Part shown: piece after piece, positions 56,833 through 64,000 of the stretch
Layout: every line of letters starts with the position of its first letter
How positions within the stretch are numbered: position 1 is the stretch's first letter
Assembly: GCF_017916515.1 (NCBI RefSeq)
Contig: NZ_JAFMTA010000001.1
Span: 992,001-1,056,000 of the forward strand
Origin: Naasia sp. SYSU D00948
GTDB taxonomy: Bacteria > Actinomycetota > Actinomycetes > Actinomycetales > Microbacteriaceae
Direction of reading: 5' to 3'
Length of the DNA: 64,000 nt
The notes under the pieces: generated by a model
What the model saw: only the letters and a program-made list of their open reading frames with translations
The model's database searches: none
Told to the model about the DNA's origin: nothing
Program-made: the position numbers and the translations under genes

Positions 56833-58749
56833 TCAAGCCTCCTTCGAGGGCGGCCCGGTGTAACGGGCGGCCCGGAACACGATACTGAGCACGACCAGGT
56901 CGTAGACGACCCAGACGATGTTGACGAGGACACCGGTGCCGTCGGCGTCGCCCAGGGCGAAGCGGGTCAGCCCCACCACGAGGGCGATCACGAGGACCAC
57001 GACCGCGGTCACCTGGGGCCAGACCAGCCGCCACGGCGGACGGGTGGCCTCCGTCCTGCTCTTCGGCGTGACGACGAACGCCAGCGGACGATGGAACAGG
57101 ACGTTGGCCGCCGCCGACCAGCACGCGCGGATCCACACAGGGAACAGGGCGAGGGCGTACTGCTGGCCGCGCCAGCTCCGGGTGCCGCGGCTCGCGAGCA
57201 CGAACATGAGCTGGTTGGCGAGGAAGTAGGGCAGGAAGCGGACGAAGAACTCGAAGCTCCAGGCCTCGACCGGGAGCACCCCGAAGCAGAGGTAGACCAC
57301 CGGGGCGACCAGATAGACGATCGCGACGAAACCGGAGAGGTAGCTCCACATCGTGGCGAAGTACATGAGCCGCTGGCCCGCGGACAGGCCCTGCTTGAAC
57401 AGGGGATTGTCCCGGAGCATCACCTGGAGGGTCCCCTGCGCCCAGCGCAGGCGCTGCTGGAGCATCGTCCCGAGGTCCTCCGGGGCGAGGCCGGTCGCGA
57501 GGACCTCGTGGTGGTACACGGACTTCCACCCCTGTGAGTGGAGCTGCATCGCGGTGGCCATGTCCTCGGTGACCGAGATCGTGGCGAGGGGGGCGAGCGC
57601 CTCGGCCTCCTCGGCCCGGATCACGTCGAGGGACTGCGCGAGGGACCGCACGGACGCGAGGGCGCCGAGCGGCGACAGGTCGGAGGAGGCGAGCCGGTCG
57701 AGCTCGGCGTCGTCGAGCGGCCTCTCCTCGAGGTCCGCTCCCCCGCCCAGGGAGACGAGGACGGCGTTGATCTGCTGCACGTCCGCGGCGACGAGCAGGC
57801 GCGACGCCGCCGACACGGCCTGCTGGAACCGCCAGGTCGCATCCGCGAGCGGTGCGCCGCCCTCGAGCGCCTGCTGCGCCTCGCGGACGCCGCGGGCGAC
57901 GATCGAGAGGGCACGCCTCTCCGGCAGGTTGCGCGCCTGCCGTCGCGCCTTCCGGACGACCGCTGCGGCCGTCCTCAGCGTTCCACGGACCGACCGCTCG
58001 ACCGCCTCGACGTACCCGGCGATGCCGAGCTGCATGAGGGCCTCCCGCCGCAGGACGGCGTTGGAGCCGCAGAAGAACGCGGCGTTCCAGCCGTCCTTGC
58101 CCTGCTGGATCGGACCGTAGAACAGGGGGGCCTGCGACCCGAGCACGTCGGCCGCATCGACGTTCCCGAAGTACTGCGGCGTCTGCACGAGCGCGACGCG
58201 CTCGTCCTCGAAGTGGCCGAGCGTGCGCGTCAGGATGTCGGGGTCCGGCACCTGGTCCGCGTCGAGGATGAGCAGGAACTCGCCGTCCGTCTGCACGAGC
58301 GCGTTGTTGAGGTTGCCCGCCTTCGCATGCCGGGGCCGGTCCTTCCAGTTCTCCGACCTGGTGATGTAGCCGACGCCCGCCTCGGCGGCCGCCTCCCGCA
58401 TCTCGGGACGCGCACCGTCGTCCAGGATCCAGGTCCGGTGGGGATAGCGGATCTCCCGGGCGGCGACGGCCGTCGCGAGCACGAGCGGCACGGGCTCGTT
58501 GTAGGTCGTGATGAACACGTCCACGGTCGCATCCGCCGGCGGGTCGGGGATGCCCCGCTCCTTCATGCGCCACATCGTCAGCCCGAAGAAGAACGTGTCG
58601 ATCAGGCTGTAGGTCTCGGCGACGACGAGCGGTACCGCGATCCACCACGCGTCCCAGTTCACGGACGCGAGCCACCGCCACGCGATGTAGTTGACGCCGA
58701 GCAGCAGCGACAGCAGGATCGCCACCCGCAGGAGGAGCCCGCGGATCAT
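56833..58749 (-). CDS. Cellulose-synthase-like GT2 glycosyltransferase with central insertion
   Basis: The 638-aa membrane protein is a processive family 2 glycosyltransferase: TTYNEP (81-86), DDG (110-112), DAD (163-165), TED (394-396) and QQRLRW (431-436). It has two N-terminal and about five C-terminal membrane helices. Between FFCGSNAVLRRE and ISVTEDMATA lies an extra, largely helical ~145-residue segment (about 245-390) not present in canonical BcsA. There is no PilZ domain. The ATG overlaps the phosphatase stop by 4 nt, and the STAS gene follows after 1 bp. The polymer made is unknown. Confidence 0.88.
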   Translation of the reverse strand: MIRGLLLRVAILLSLLLGVNYIAWRWLASVNWDAWWIAVPLVVAETYSLIDTFFFGLTMWRMKERGIPDPPADATVDVFITTYNEPVPLVLATAVAAREIRYPHRTWILDDGARPEMREAAAEAGVGYITRSENWKDRPRHAKAGNLNNALVQTDGEFLLILDADQVPDPDILTRTLGHFEDERVALVQTPQYFGNVDAADVLGSQAPLFYGPIQQGKDGWNAAFFCGSNAVLRREALMQLGIAGYVEAVERSVRGTLRTAAAVVRKARRQARNLPERRALSIVARGVREAQQALEGGAPLADATWRFQQAVSAASRLLVAADVQQINAVLVSLGGGADLEERPLDDAELDRLASSDLSPLGALASVRSLAQSLDVIRAEEAEALAPLATISVTEDMATAMQLHSQGWKSVYHHEVLATGLAPEDLGTMLQQRLRWAQGTLQVMLRDNPLFKQGLSAGQRLMYFATMWSYLSGFVAIVYLVAPVVYLCFGVLPVEAWSFEFFVRFLPYFLANQLMFVLASRGTRSWRGQQYALALFPVWIRACWSAAANVLFHRPLAFVVTPKSRTEATRPPWRLVWPQVTAVVVLVIALVVGLTRFALGDADGTGVLVNIVWVVYDLVVLSIVFRAARYTGPPSKEA

Positions 58750-59930
58750 GCGATCCGCCGCACGATGACCACCGTCACGTCGTCCTCGACGCGACCCCAC
58801 GGCACCTCGTGCCGGATGCGCCGGATCGCCTCGTCCACCGTCGGTGCCTCGCCGAGGATGCGCGCGCCGGCCTCGAGGGTCAGCCACGGACTGCCGAGGG
58901 CGTCCGACACCCCGTCTGAGCAGCACAGGAGGGCGTCGCCGACCTCCAGGTGCACATTCCCCTCCTGGAATGCACCGTCGGAGGGGACGCCCATCGGCGG
59001 ATCGGGCGACCGCAGCGGCTCCATGCCGCCGTCCTGGCGGACCACGGCGGCGAGCCCGTGCCCGGCGTCGGCGTAGCGCACGGTCCCGTCGTCGGCGACG
59101 AGCGAGTGGAAGACCGTCACGAACGCGGACGCCTCCGCCAGGTCGTCGTCGAGGGCGTCGGCGGCGTGGGCCAGCGCGGCCGCGGGTCCGGTCAGCGGCG
59201 CGGTGCCGCGGAGCACGGCTCGCACGGTCGCGGCGAGGATCGCGGCGCCCAGGCCCTTCCCCATGACGTCGGCCAGCGACACCGCGACCCCGCCGGGGAC
59301 GGGGTACCAGTCGTAGAGGTCGCCGCCGATCCGCCGGGCCGGCTCGCACAGGGCGCCGAACTCGAATCCGGGCAGATCGGGCGGCGCCTTCGGCAGGAGA
59401 CCCCGCTGCACCTCCGCCGCCTGCTCGAGCTCGCTGTCGCGGACGAGCTCGGCCTGGACGAGGGCGGACAGGTCCCGCAGCAGGGCGGTCTCGGAGTCGC
59501 TCAGGGCCCGCGGTTCCGTGTCCATGATGCAGAACGTGCCGATCGGCTCCCCCGTCGGCGCCTCCAGCGGATGCCCGGCGTAGAAGCGCAGGTGCGGGTC
59601 GCCCTGGACGAACGGGTTCGCCTCGAACACCGGGTCCGCCGCCGCGTCGGGCACCACGAGCGGCGCGTTCCGGACCAGCGTCGCATCGCAGAAGGAGTCG
59701 TGCCGGGGAGCCTCCCGCTCGAGCGGCCCCTGCATCGACTTGCGCCACTGCCGATCCGAATCCACCAGGGTGAGGCTCACCATCGGCACCCGGAACAGCT
59801 GCTGGGCGAGGCGGGTCAGACGGTCGAACCGCTCGTCCGGCGGCGTGTCGAGGATCTCCAGCGCATGCAGCGCCTCCACCCGCCGGATCTCGTCCTCCCC
59901 AGCGCGAACCCCGACGTCCTCGATCGTCAA
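58746..59930 (-). CDS. GAF-domain PP2C (SpoIIE/RsbU-type) phosphatase
   Basis: The 394-aa protein has an N-terminal GAF domain (about 20-165; FDRLTRLAQQLFRVPMVSLT, then RFYAGHPLEAPTGEPIGTFC). A short linker helix follows, then a PP2C domain (EPARRIGGDLYDWYPVPGG, then DVMGKGLGAAILAAT, then CCSDGVSDALG) with its metal-binding Asp residues. It should dephosphorylate the STAS protein of the same operon in response to the GAF ligand. It starts with TTG at 59930 after GAGG and is the first gene of the operon. Confidence 0.9.
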   Translation of the reverse strand: MTIEDVGVRAGEDEIRRVEALHALEILDTPPDERFDRLTRLAQQLFRVPMVSLTLVDSDRQWRKSMQGPLEREAPRHDSFCDATLVRNAPLVVPDAAADPVFEANPFVQGDPHLRFYAGHPLEAPTGEPIGTFCIMDTEPRALSDSETALLRDLSALVQAELVRDSELEQAAEVQRGLLPKAPPDLPGFEFGALCEPARRIGGDLYDWYPVPGGVAVSLADVMGKGLGAAILAATVRAVLRGTAPLTGPAAALAHAADALDDDLAEASAFVTVFHSLVADDGTVRYADAGHGLAAVVRQDGGMEPLRSPDPPMGVPSDGAFQEGNVHLEVGDALLCCSDGVSDALGSPWLTLEAGARILGEAPTVDEAIRRIRHEVPWGRVEDDVTVVIVRRIA

Positions 59931-60125
59931 CGCGTGCCTCTCCCGTACGCCGCTCCCGCGGTCAACGCCTATGGAACCTATCCGACGCGAGGCGCGGGAG
60001 AGTTCGGGCTTGCGCCGCGCCGGGGCCGGCCTCTAGAGATGCCCCCCGAAGAGGGCGCACCAGCCTCACGGCCCCGCACGTACGCTTGCAGGAAGCTCGG
60101 GGGAGCGACCGTGGGGGGAACGGGA

Positions 60126-60401
60126 ATGACGACAGAAGTGCGCGCGCTGGACCGGCGCCCGGTTCCTTCCCTGCTCGCACTGTTCGTGCCCGCGGTGGCC
60201 GCCCTCGCCGTGGTGGTCGCGGTCGTTCCGGCCCCTGTGCTCGCCGCAATCGTGGCGCTGGCACTCGTCGTGGGCGCGGCGATCGCGGTGCTGAGCCCCA
60301 GGGCAGCCCCGCCCGCCTCCGCCCCGCCGGCGCCGCTCTCTCCGCTCTCGCGGACGCCGGCGTCACCGGGTCAGCGCGACAGCATCCACGCCATCAGGTA
60401 G
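60126..60401 (+). CDS. Small membrane protein overlapping the GH81 gene end
   Basis: This is a 91-aa protein with two closely spaced membrane helices (about 14-35 and 39-56) and an Ala/Pro/Ser-rich tail; no family is recognised. GGGGGGAA 5-6 nt before the ATG at 60126 supports translation. Its last 31 bp lie antisense over the 3' end of the GH81 gene, so the tail may be partly accidental. The 195 bp before it, shared with the divergent phosphatase gene, show no clear promoter. Confidence 0.55.
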   Translation: MTTEVRALDRRPVPSLLALFVPAVAALAVVVAVVPAPVLAAIVALALVVGAAIAVLSPRAAPPASAPPAPLSPLSRTPASPGQRDSIHAIR

Positions 60402-62380
60402 CTCCGCGAGTTCGCGCCGTCGATCGACTCGGGCGCCAGGCTGTTCGCCTGCTCGATGAGCTCGCCGCGGTCCGCTCCGCCGAGCGCGGCGTACATCAGC
60501 AGGTAGTCGCCGAACTGGACGTCGATGCCCTCCGCCGAGGCCTCGGACACGTTGGCCGCGATGCGCTCGTCGTCGCCCGCCAGGTAGCCGGACACCGGGC
60601 TCATCGGGAGGAGCTGGATGCCGAGCTTCGCCGCGGGAGCAGGGCTGAACCAGGTGGCGTAGTCCCGCTTGCCGCCCCAGTTCAGCGCGACGATGCCGTG
60701 GTCGTAGCCCGGGAACGTCTCGAGGTCGGGCTCGACCCAGTACGCCATCGCGGTGGCCGCCTCGCTGGCGAGCATCCAGTCGGCCTCGCCCTTGAGCCTC
60801 TCGTTCCCGGTCGCCTCGGCCCAGAGCGCGAGCCCGTTCCACGCCGTCACGGCCTCGGAGGTCGACTCCTGGTTGTTGCCGTCGGCGAAGGGGGAGAAGC
60901 CGGAGGCCCAGGAGTGTCCCGAGTACTCGTCGAAGTTGCGCCGCTGCGGGAACAGGGACGACTCGCCCTCCATCGCGACGTCGGCCGCGAGCAGGTCGAT
61001 GACCGGCTGGAGGTCGGCCGTCACCGAGGGGTCCGCCTCCGCCGCGACCGCCGCCGCGTAGAGGAAGTAGCCGTAGTGGAAGTGGTGGTCGTTGAACTCG
61101 TCGGAGCCGAACGATGCCGTCTGCCCGACGATGCCGCGCAGCGTGTGGTCGTAGGTGAAGCAGAACGCGTCGCGAGCCGCGCACCCGTCGACCTCGGTCC
61201 ACATGCGCAGCTGGTCGGCCAGTCGCGCGGTGAGCGACGCGTGGACGTCGTCGAGGCCGAGACTGTCGGCGAGCTGCACCAGGTTCGCGAGGCGGTACAG
61301 CCACTTGCCGCCGAAGTAGGTGTCGCCCGGAGGGGGCGGCTCCTCCGCGGCATCCAGCCGCAGCCGCTCCTCGAGCGCTGCGCGGTCCTCGCCCGACAGG
61401 GACGCGAGGTCGAGCCGGCCCGATGCGGGCAGGGCGTCGAGCGCGAAGGCGAGGCTCGTGCCCGCGCAGAGCGCGAGCGGGCCGTAGATGCTCGGGTAGG
61501 TCCCCTCGCCGCACTGCGCCCCGGCCGACTGCTGATGCGGGAGCGCCGCGAGGTAGGTGGGCTCCCCGTCCACCGTCCGATAGGAGAGGACCGTCTCGAT
61601 GCGGTCGCCCTCGGCGCGGTACGAGACGGACGACCCGGTGACGGCAGCCTCCCCGCCCTGGGCGAGCTCGGCCAGATCCGGGCCCTCCTCGGGCACGGCG
61701 AAGAAGGCGGCCCGCGCACCCTCGGGCAGCTGGAGGCGCCGGCCGTCGTCGGACAGCGTCGCGTCCGCGGCGACCAGCCCGTACTCCTCGCCCGCGACAG
61801 TGGCGCTCCAGACGCCGTCGGACGCCGGCTCGAACGCCTCCGTGAGCTCGGCATCCAGCGCGGCCGTGGCCATCAGGGCGACGTACGGCCACCCGCGGGC
61901 GACCGTGACGTCCGCCAGCTGGTTCCCGCTCGCGTCGGCGAAGGCGAGCGTCGCGGTGAGGTCGTCGTAGGCGGAGACCTCGAAGCCGGCGGCGCCGAGG
62001 TCGACCGCGACCCGGGGCTGGAAGGGCCCCGCGATCACGTCGGCCGTGCTGGTGACCTCGGGAAGGCCGAACGCCGGACCCGACTCGGTGGCCGCGAAGG
62101 CCAGGGGGAGCGGGAAGACCGGCTGCGGAGTGTCCCCGAACACGAGGCCGCTGAACCAGGTGTTGGTCGGCGGAACGAGCCCTGCCGCGAGTCGCGCGGC
62201 CGAGTTCTCCGTGCCGGGAGCCGCGGGCAGGGCGTCGACGAGCTCGGTGAGCCGGGCCTCGGGGAACAGCGGATCCCCATCGGTCACCGCGCTGCTCGAG
62301 CTCGTGCACGCGGTGAGCGCGAGCCCCGCGACGGCCGTGACCGCGAGGGCGGCGAGCCGCCGGGACGCGCCGCGGATCAC
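60371..62380 (-). CDS. GH81 endo-beta-1,3-glucanase lipoprotein
   Basis: The 669-aa protein has a lipoprotein signal (LALTACT, Cys25), then a glycoside hydrolase family 81 domain through to the C-terminus. Signature stretches are PPTNTWFSGLVFG, FFAVPEEGP, the catalytic region FNDHHFHYGYFLYAAAV (about 432-448) and the catalytic-glutamate region QESTSEAVTAWNGLALW. GH81 enzymes cut beta-1,3-glucan by inversion. It is anchored outside the membrane. Its start overlaps the HlyD-like gene stop by 4 nt, tying it to the glycosyltransferase operon. Confidence 0.92.
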   Translation of the reverse strand: MIRGASRRLAALAVTAVAGLALTACTSSSSAVTDGDPLFPEARLTELVDALPAAPGTENSAARLAAGLVPPTNTWFSGLVFGDTPQPVFPLPLAFAATESGPAFGLPEVTSTADVIAGPFQPRVAVDLGAAGFEVSAYDDLTATLAFADASGNQLADVTVARGWPYVALMATAALDAELTEAFEPASDGVWSATVAGEEYGLVAADATLSDDGRRLQLPEGARAAFFAVPEEGPDLAELAQGGEAAVTGSSVSYRAEGDRIETVLSYRTVDGEPTYLAALPHQQSAGAQCGEGTYPSIYGPLALCAGTSLAFALDALPASGRLDLASLSGEDRAALEERLRLDAAEEPPPPGDTYFGGKWLYRLANLVQLADSLGLDDVHASLTARLADQLRMWTEVDGCAARDAFCFTYDHTLRGIVGQTASFGSDEFNDHHFHYGYFLYAAAVAAEADPSVTADLQPVIDLLAADVAMEGESSLFPQRRNFDEYSGHSWASGFSPFADGNNQESTSEAVTAWNGLALWAEATGNERLKGEADWMLASEAATAMAYWVEPDLETFPGYDHGIVALNWGGKRDYATWFSPAPAAKLGIQLLPMSPVSGYLAGDDERIAANVSEASAEGIDVQFGDYLLMYAALGGADRGELIEQANSLAPESIDGANSRSYLMAWMLSR

Positions 62381-63108
62381 AGGCCGATCTTCCGGGCGAA
62401 GGCGAACACCTGGTCGGTGACGCCCGCGAGGGGTCCGTCGTCCCGGAGGTGCAGGGTCGCGTCCACCGGCGTGCCGGCCCTCACGAGGTTGTCGAGGTCT
62501 CCCTCGATCAGCCCGTCACTCGTCACGAGCAGCTCGGCCTCCGCGACGCCGTCCACGGTCGAGACGGACACCTGGGATACCTCTCCCGCGATCCGCGCCC
62601 GGTTGGGAAGCACGAGATCGACCGTCGCGCCCTGCTCGACGCGAGAGTAGTCGGTCGGCGAGAGCGCGAAGGTGGCGCTGACGTACAGGGAGTCGGACCT
62701 GTGGATGGTCGCGAGGATCGCACCCGGCTGCACGAAGGCGCCGTCGTGCGCATCCATGTCCGCCACCGTGCCGTCGACGGCGGAGGTGAACGTGGTCACC
62801 CCGTCCTCGCTGACCGAGTAGCCGACGGTGGACGGGCTCAGCAGGCCCTCGCCGAGGTCCTGCAGCAGGGTGAGACTCCGGACGCTGACCAGAGGGTCAC
62901 CGGCGCGGACCACGTCGCCCTGCTGGACGAAGGTCTGCACGACGCTTCCGCCGTAGTCGGTGCCCACCGGGTACTCCTGGGCGGCGATCGCCGCCGTGGT
63001 GCTCGTGGCCGCGTGATGGCGCTGGTTGAACAGCACCGTCAGCGCCGCGACGAGCGCGACGACGCCCACCAGCCCGCCGAACAGCTTCAGTCGATTTCTC
63101 CAGGTCAT
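62377..63108 (-). CDS. HlyD/Alg44-like membrane-fusion protein
   Basis: The 243-aa protein has one N-terminal membrane helix (about 9-27). A biotinyl-lipoyl-like region follows in two halves (VVQTFVQQGDVVRAGDPLVS, then TVADMDAHDGAFVQPGAILA), then a beta-barrel-like part with LPNRARIAGEVSQVS. Such adaptors accompany GT2 polymer synthases (Alg44 in alginate synthesis, for example) and help guide the chain across the envelope. It overlaps the GT2 gene before it and the GH81 gene after it by 4 nt. Confidence 0.82.
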   Translation of the reverse strand: MTWRNRLKLFGGLVGVVALVAALTVLFNQRHHAATSTTAAIAAQEYPVGTDYGGSVVQTFVQQGDVVRAGDPLVSVRSLTLLQDLGEGLLSPSTVGYSVSEDGVTTFTSAVDGTVADMDAHDGAFVQPGAILATIHRSDSLYVSATFALSPTDYSRVEQGATVDLVLPNRARIAGEVSQVSVSTVDGVAEAELLVTSDGLIEGDLDNLVRAGTPVDATLHLRDDGPLAGVTDQVFAFARKIGL

Positions 63109-64000
63109 GCTGCACCTCTCTGTTCCTCGGCGACCCGGGCGAGCACGCCCACCGGCCGCCGGATCATCCGCGTACCCCCGCTCCGCGCCCGCCGGGCGCT
63201 CCGGCTCGCGGAGGGCCGCAGCTGCCGGGCCTCCCGAGCCGCTCCCAGGACGAAGAAGCCGAGGATCATCGTGTTGGTCACGTTCCATGCCATGGCGAGG
63301 CTGGGGACGCCGTTGTCGAGATCCCGCCACACCGCGACACCGGAGGTGAGCAGGAGGAAGGCGAAGAAGAGCACCTGCGGGATCATGAAGTTGAACGGGG
63401 AGCTGACGCGCGAGCGATCGCCGGTCGCGCTCCACTTCTGCTCGCGTCCGCTGATCACGTTGATCAGAGCTCGGACGTAGATCGGGAACGAGACCGTCGC
63501 CAGCATCAGCGTCTGCCAGCGGAACGAGCCGAGCGTGTAGAACGCGAGCGCGATCTGCAGCACGTAGAACCCCGCGTAGTAGAGGATCCACGTGTACCAG
63601 GTGATCGTGAGGTCCATCGGCCGCAGGTCGAGGTAGATCTCGAGCGGCGGGACGAGCAGGAGGATCAGCGGGCAGATCCCGGTGAGGTAGTGCGTGGCCG
63701 TCACGAGGTACTGGAGTCGCTGGTCGACCGTGAGCCGGCGCTTCCGCGAGAGCGGATTGTGCGACAGGAGGATCTCGAACCCGCCCGTCGCCCACCGGAG
63801 CTGCTGCTTCGTGTAGGCCTCGACGGTGTCCGGGGCCTCCCCGACCGCGAGCGTCATCGGCAGGAAGACGGACTTCCAGCCCTTCTCGTGCAGCAGGAGC
63901 GAGGTCCACACGTCCTCGGACTTGGAGTCGGTGAACATGCCGCCGACCTCGTCGACGGCGGCGCGCCGGAAGACCACGTTGGTGCCGACGCAGAACGCGG
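63105..64000 (-). CDS. GT2 polysaccharide synthase, C-terminal part (5' end outside window)
   Basis: About 298 codons are visible, and the frame stays open to the window edge with coding-like sequence (AFCVGTNVVFRRAAVDEVGG). It contains the TED-like acidic motif SEDVWTSLLLHEKGWKSVFL and QQLRW (EAYTKQQLRWATGGFEIL). About six membrane helices follow, in cellulose/hyaluronan-synthase style. The nucleotide-sugar-binding N-terminal half is not in the window. It is the first visible gene of the run with the HlyD-like protein and GH81 glucanase. The product is likely a beta-glucan, but this is inference. Confidence 0.88.
   Translation of the reverse strand, partial: AFCVGTNVVFRRAAVDEVGGMFTDSKSEDVWTSLLLHEKGWKSVFLPMTLAVGEAPDTVEAYTKQQLRWATGGFEILLSHNPLSRKRRLTVDQRLQYLVTATHYLTGICPLILLLVPPLEIYLDLRPMDLTITWYTWILYYAGFYVLQIALAFYTLGSFRWQTLMLATVSFPIYVRALINVISGREQKWSATGDRSRVSSPFNFMIPQVLFFAFLLLTSGVAVWRDLDNGVPSLAMAWNVTNTMILGFFVLGAAREARQLRPSASRSARRARSGGTRMIRRPVGVLARVAEEQRGAA

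Noticed and set aside
59931-60125. Promoter pair between the phosphatase operon and the small membrane protein
   Set aside because: No -35/-10 pair with acceptable spacing was found on either strand.

Overview
The window is one contiguous 64 kb piece of a very high-GC chromosome. Gene content and style (GTG/TTG starts, 4-nt ATGA overlaps, an actinobacterial-type rpoB-rpoC pair, Lhr helicase, a Nei2-like glycosylase, a FliA-type sigma factor) point to a flagellated actinobacterium, most likely Microbacteriaceae. The genus cannot be fixed from the sequence alone. No tRNA, rRNA, CRISPR array, insertion sequence, prophage or origin was seen.

Region 1 (1-21.4 kb) is a flagellar regulon. A long minus-strand operon runs flgB-flgC-fliE-fliF-fliG-fliH-fliI-fliJ-(NlpC/P60 hydrolase)-fliK-flgD-flgE. 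After a secreted beta-propeller gene comes a second minus-strand run, flbD-motA-motB-fliM, cut by the window edge. Upstream lie fliC, fliD, fliS and a fliT-like gene, then a FliA/sigma-28 gene. Divergent from it is the plus-strand run flgN-flgK-flgL-fliW. Perfect GCCGATAG -10 elements precede fliC and flgB, and a third lies upstream of fliA. This suggests one sigma-28 circuit.

Region 2 (21.5-35.4 kb) is a type IV pilus locus, all on the minus strand: an uncharacterised 189-aa protein, pilB, pilT, pilC, the major pilin, three minor-pilin-like genes, the prepilin peptidase pilD, pilM, pilN, pilO and a membrane protein with a long disordered N-terminus. The pilin gene is followed by a 16-bp perfect terminator hairpin. 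Intergenic spaces share TGTCCCCC-type motifs and dyads. Two copies of a palindromic repeat family flank this region.

Region 3 (35.5-49.9 kb) holds rpoC and rpoB (both with TTG starts and a clear housekeeping promoter), followed by accessory housekeeping genes: a spermidine-synthase-like methyltransferase-fold protein, a sugar-dehydrogenase-like lipoprotein, a SprT-like zinc protein, a DUF427 protein, an SRPBCC protein, a DEAD-box helicase, a degenerate NUDIX protein and a serine esterase.

Region 4 (49.9-55.3 kb) encodes the Lhr helicase overlapped by a Nei-type DNA glycosylase, both DNA repair factors.

Region 5 (55.3-64 kb) looks dedicated to surface polysaccharide and its control. One tightly coupled minus-strand operon encodes a GAF-PP2C phosphatase, a cellulose-synthase-like GT2 with an unusual ~145-residue insertion, a STAS protein and an RsbW-like kinase. 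This is a partner-switching cassette wrapped around a glycosyltransferase. A second operon encodes a GT2 (5' end outside the window), a HlyD-like membrane-fusion protein and a GH81 endo-beta-1,3-glucanase lipoprotein. Together they suggest regulated synthesis and trimming of an exopolysaccharide, possibly a beta-1,3-containing glucan. Motility, pili and this polysaccharide would together govern the switch between swimming, attachment and matrix formation.
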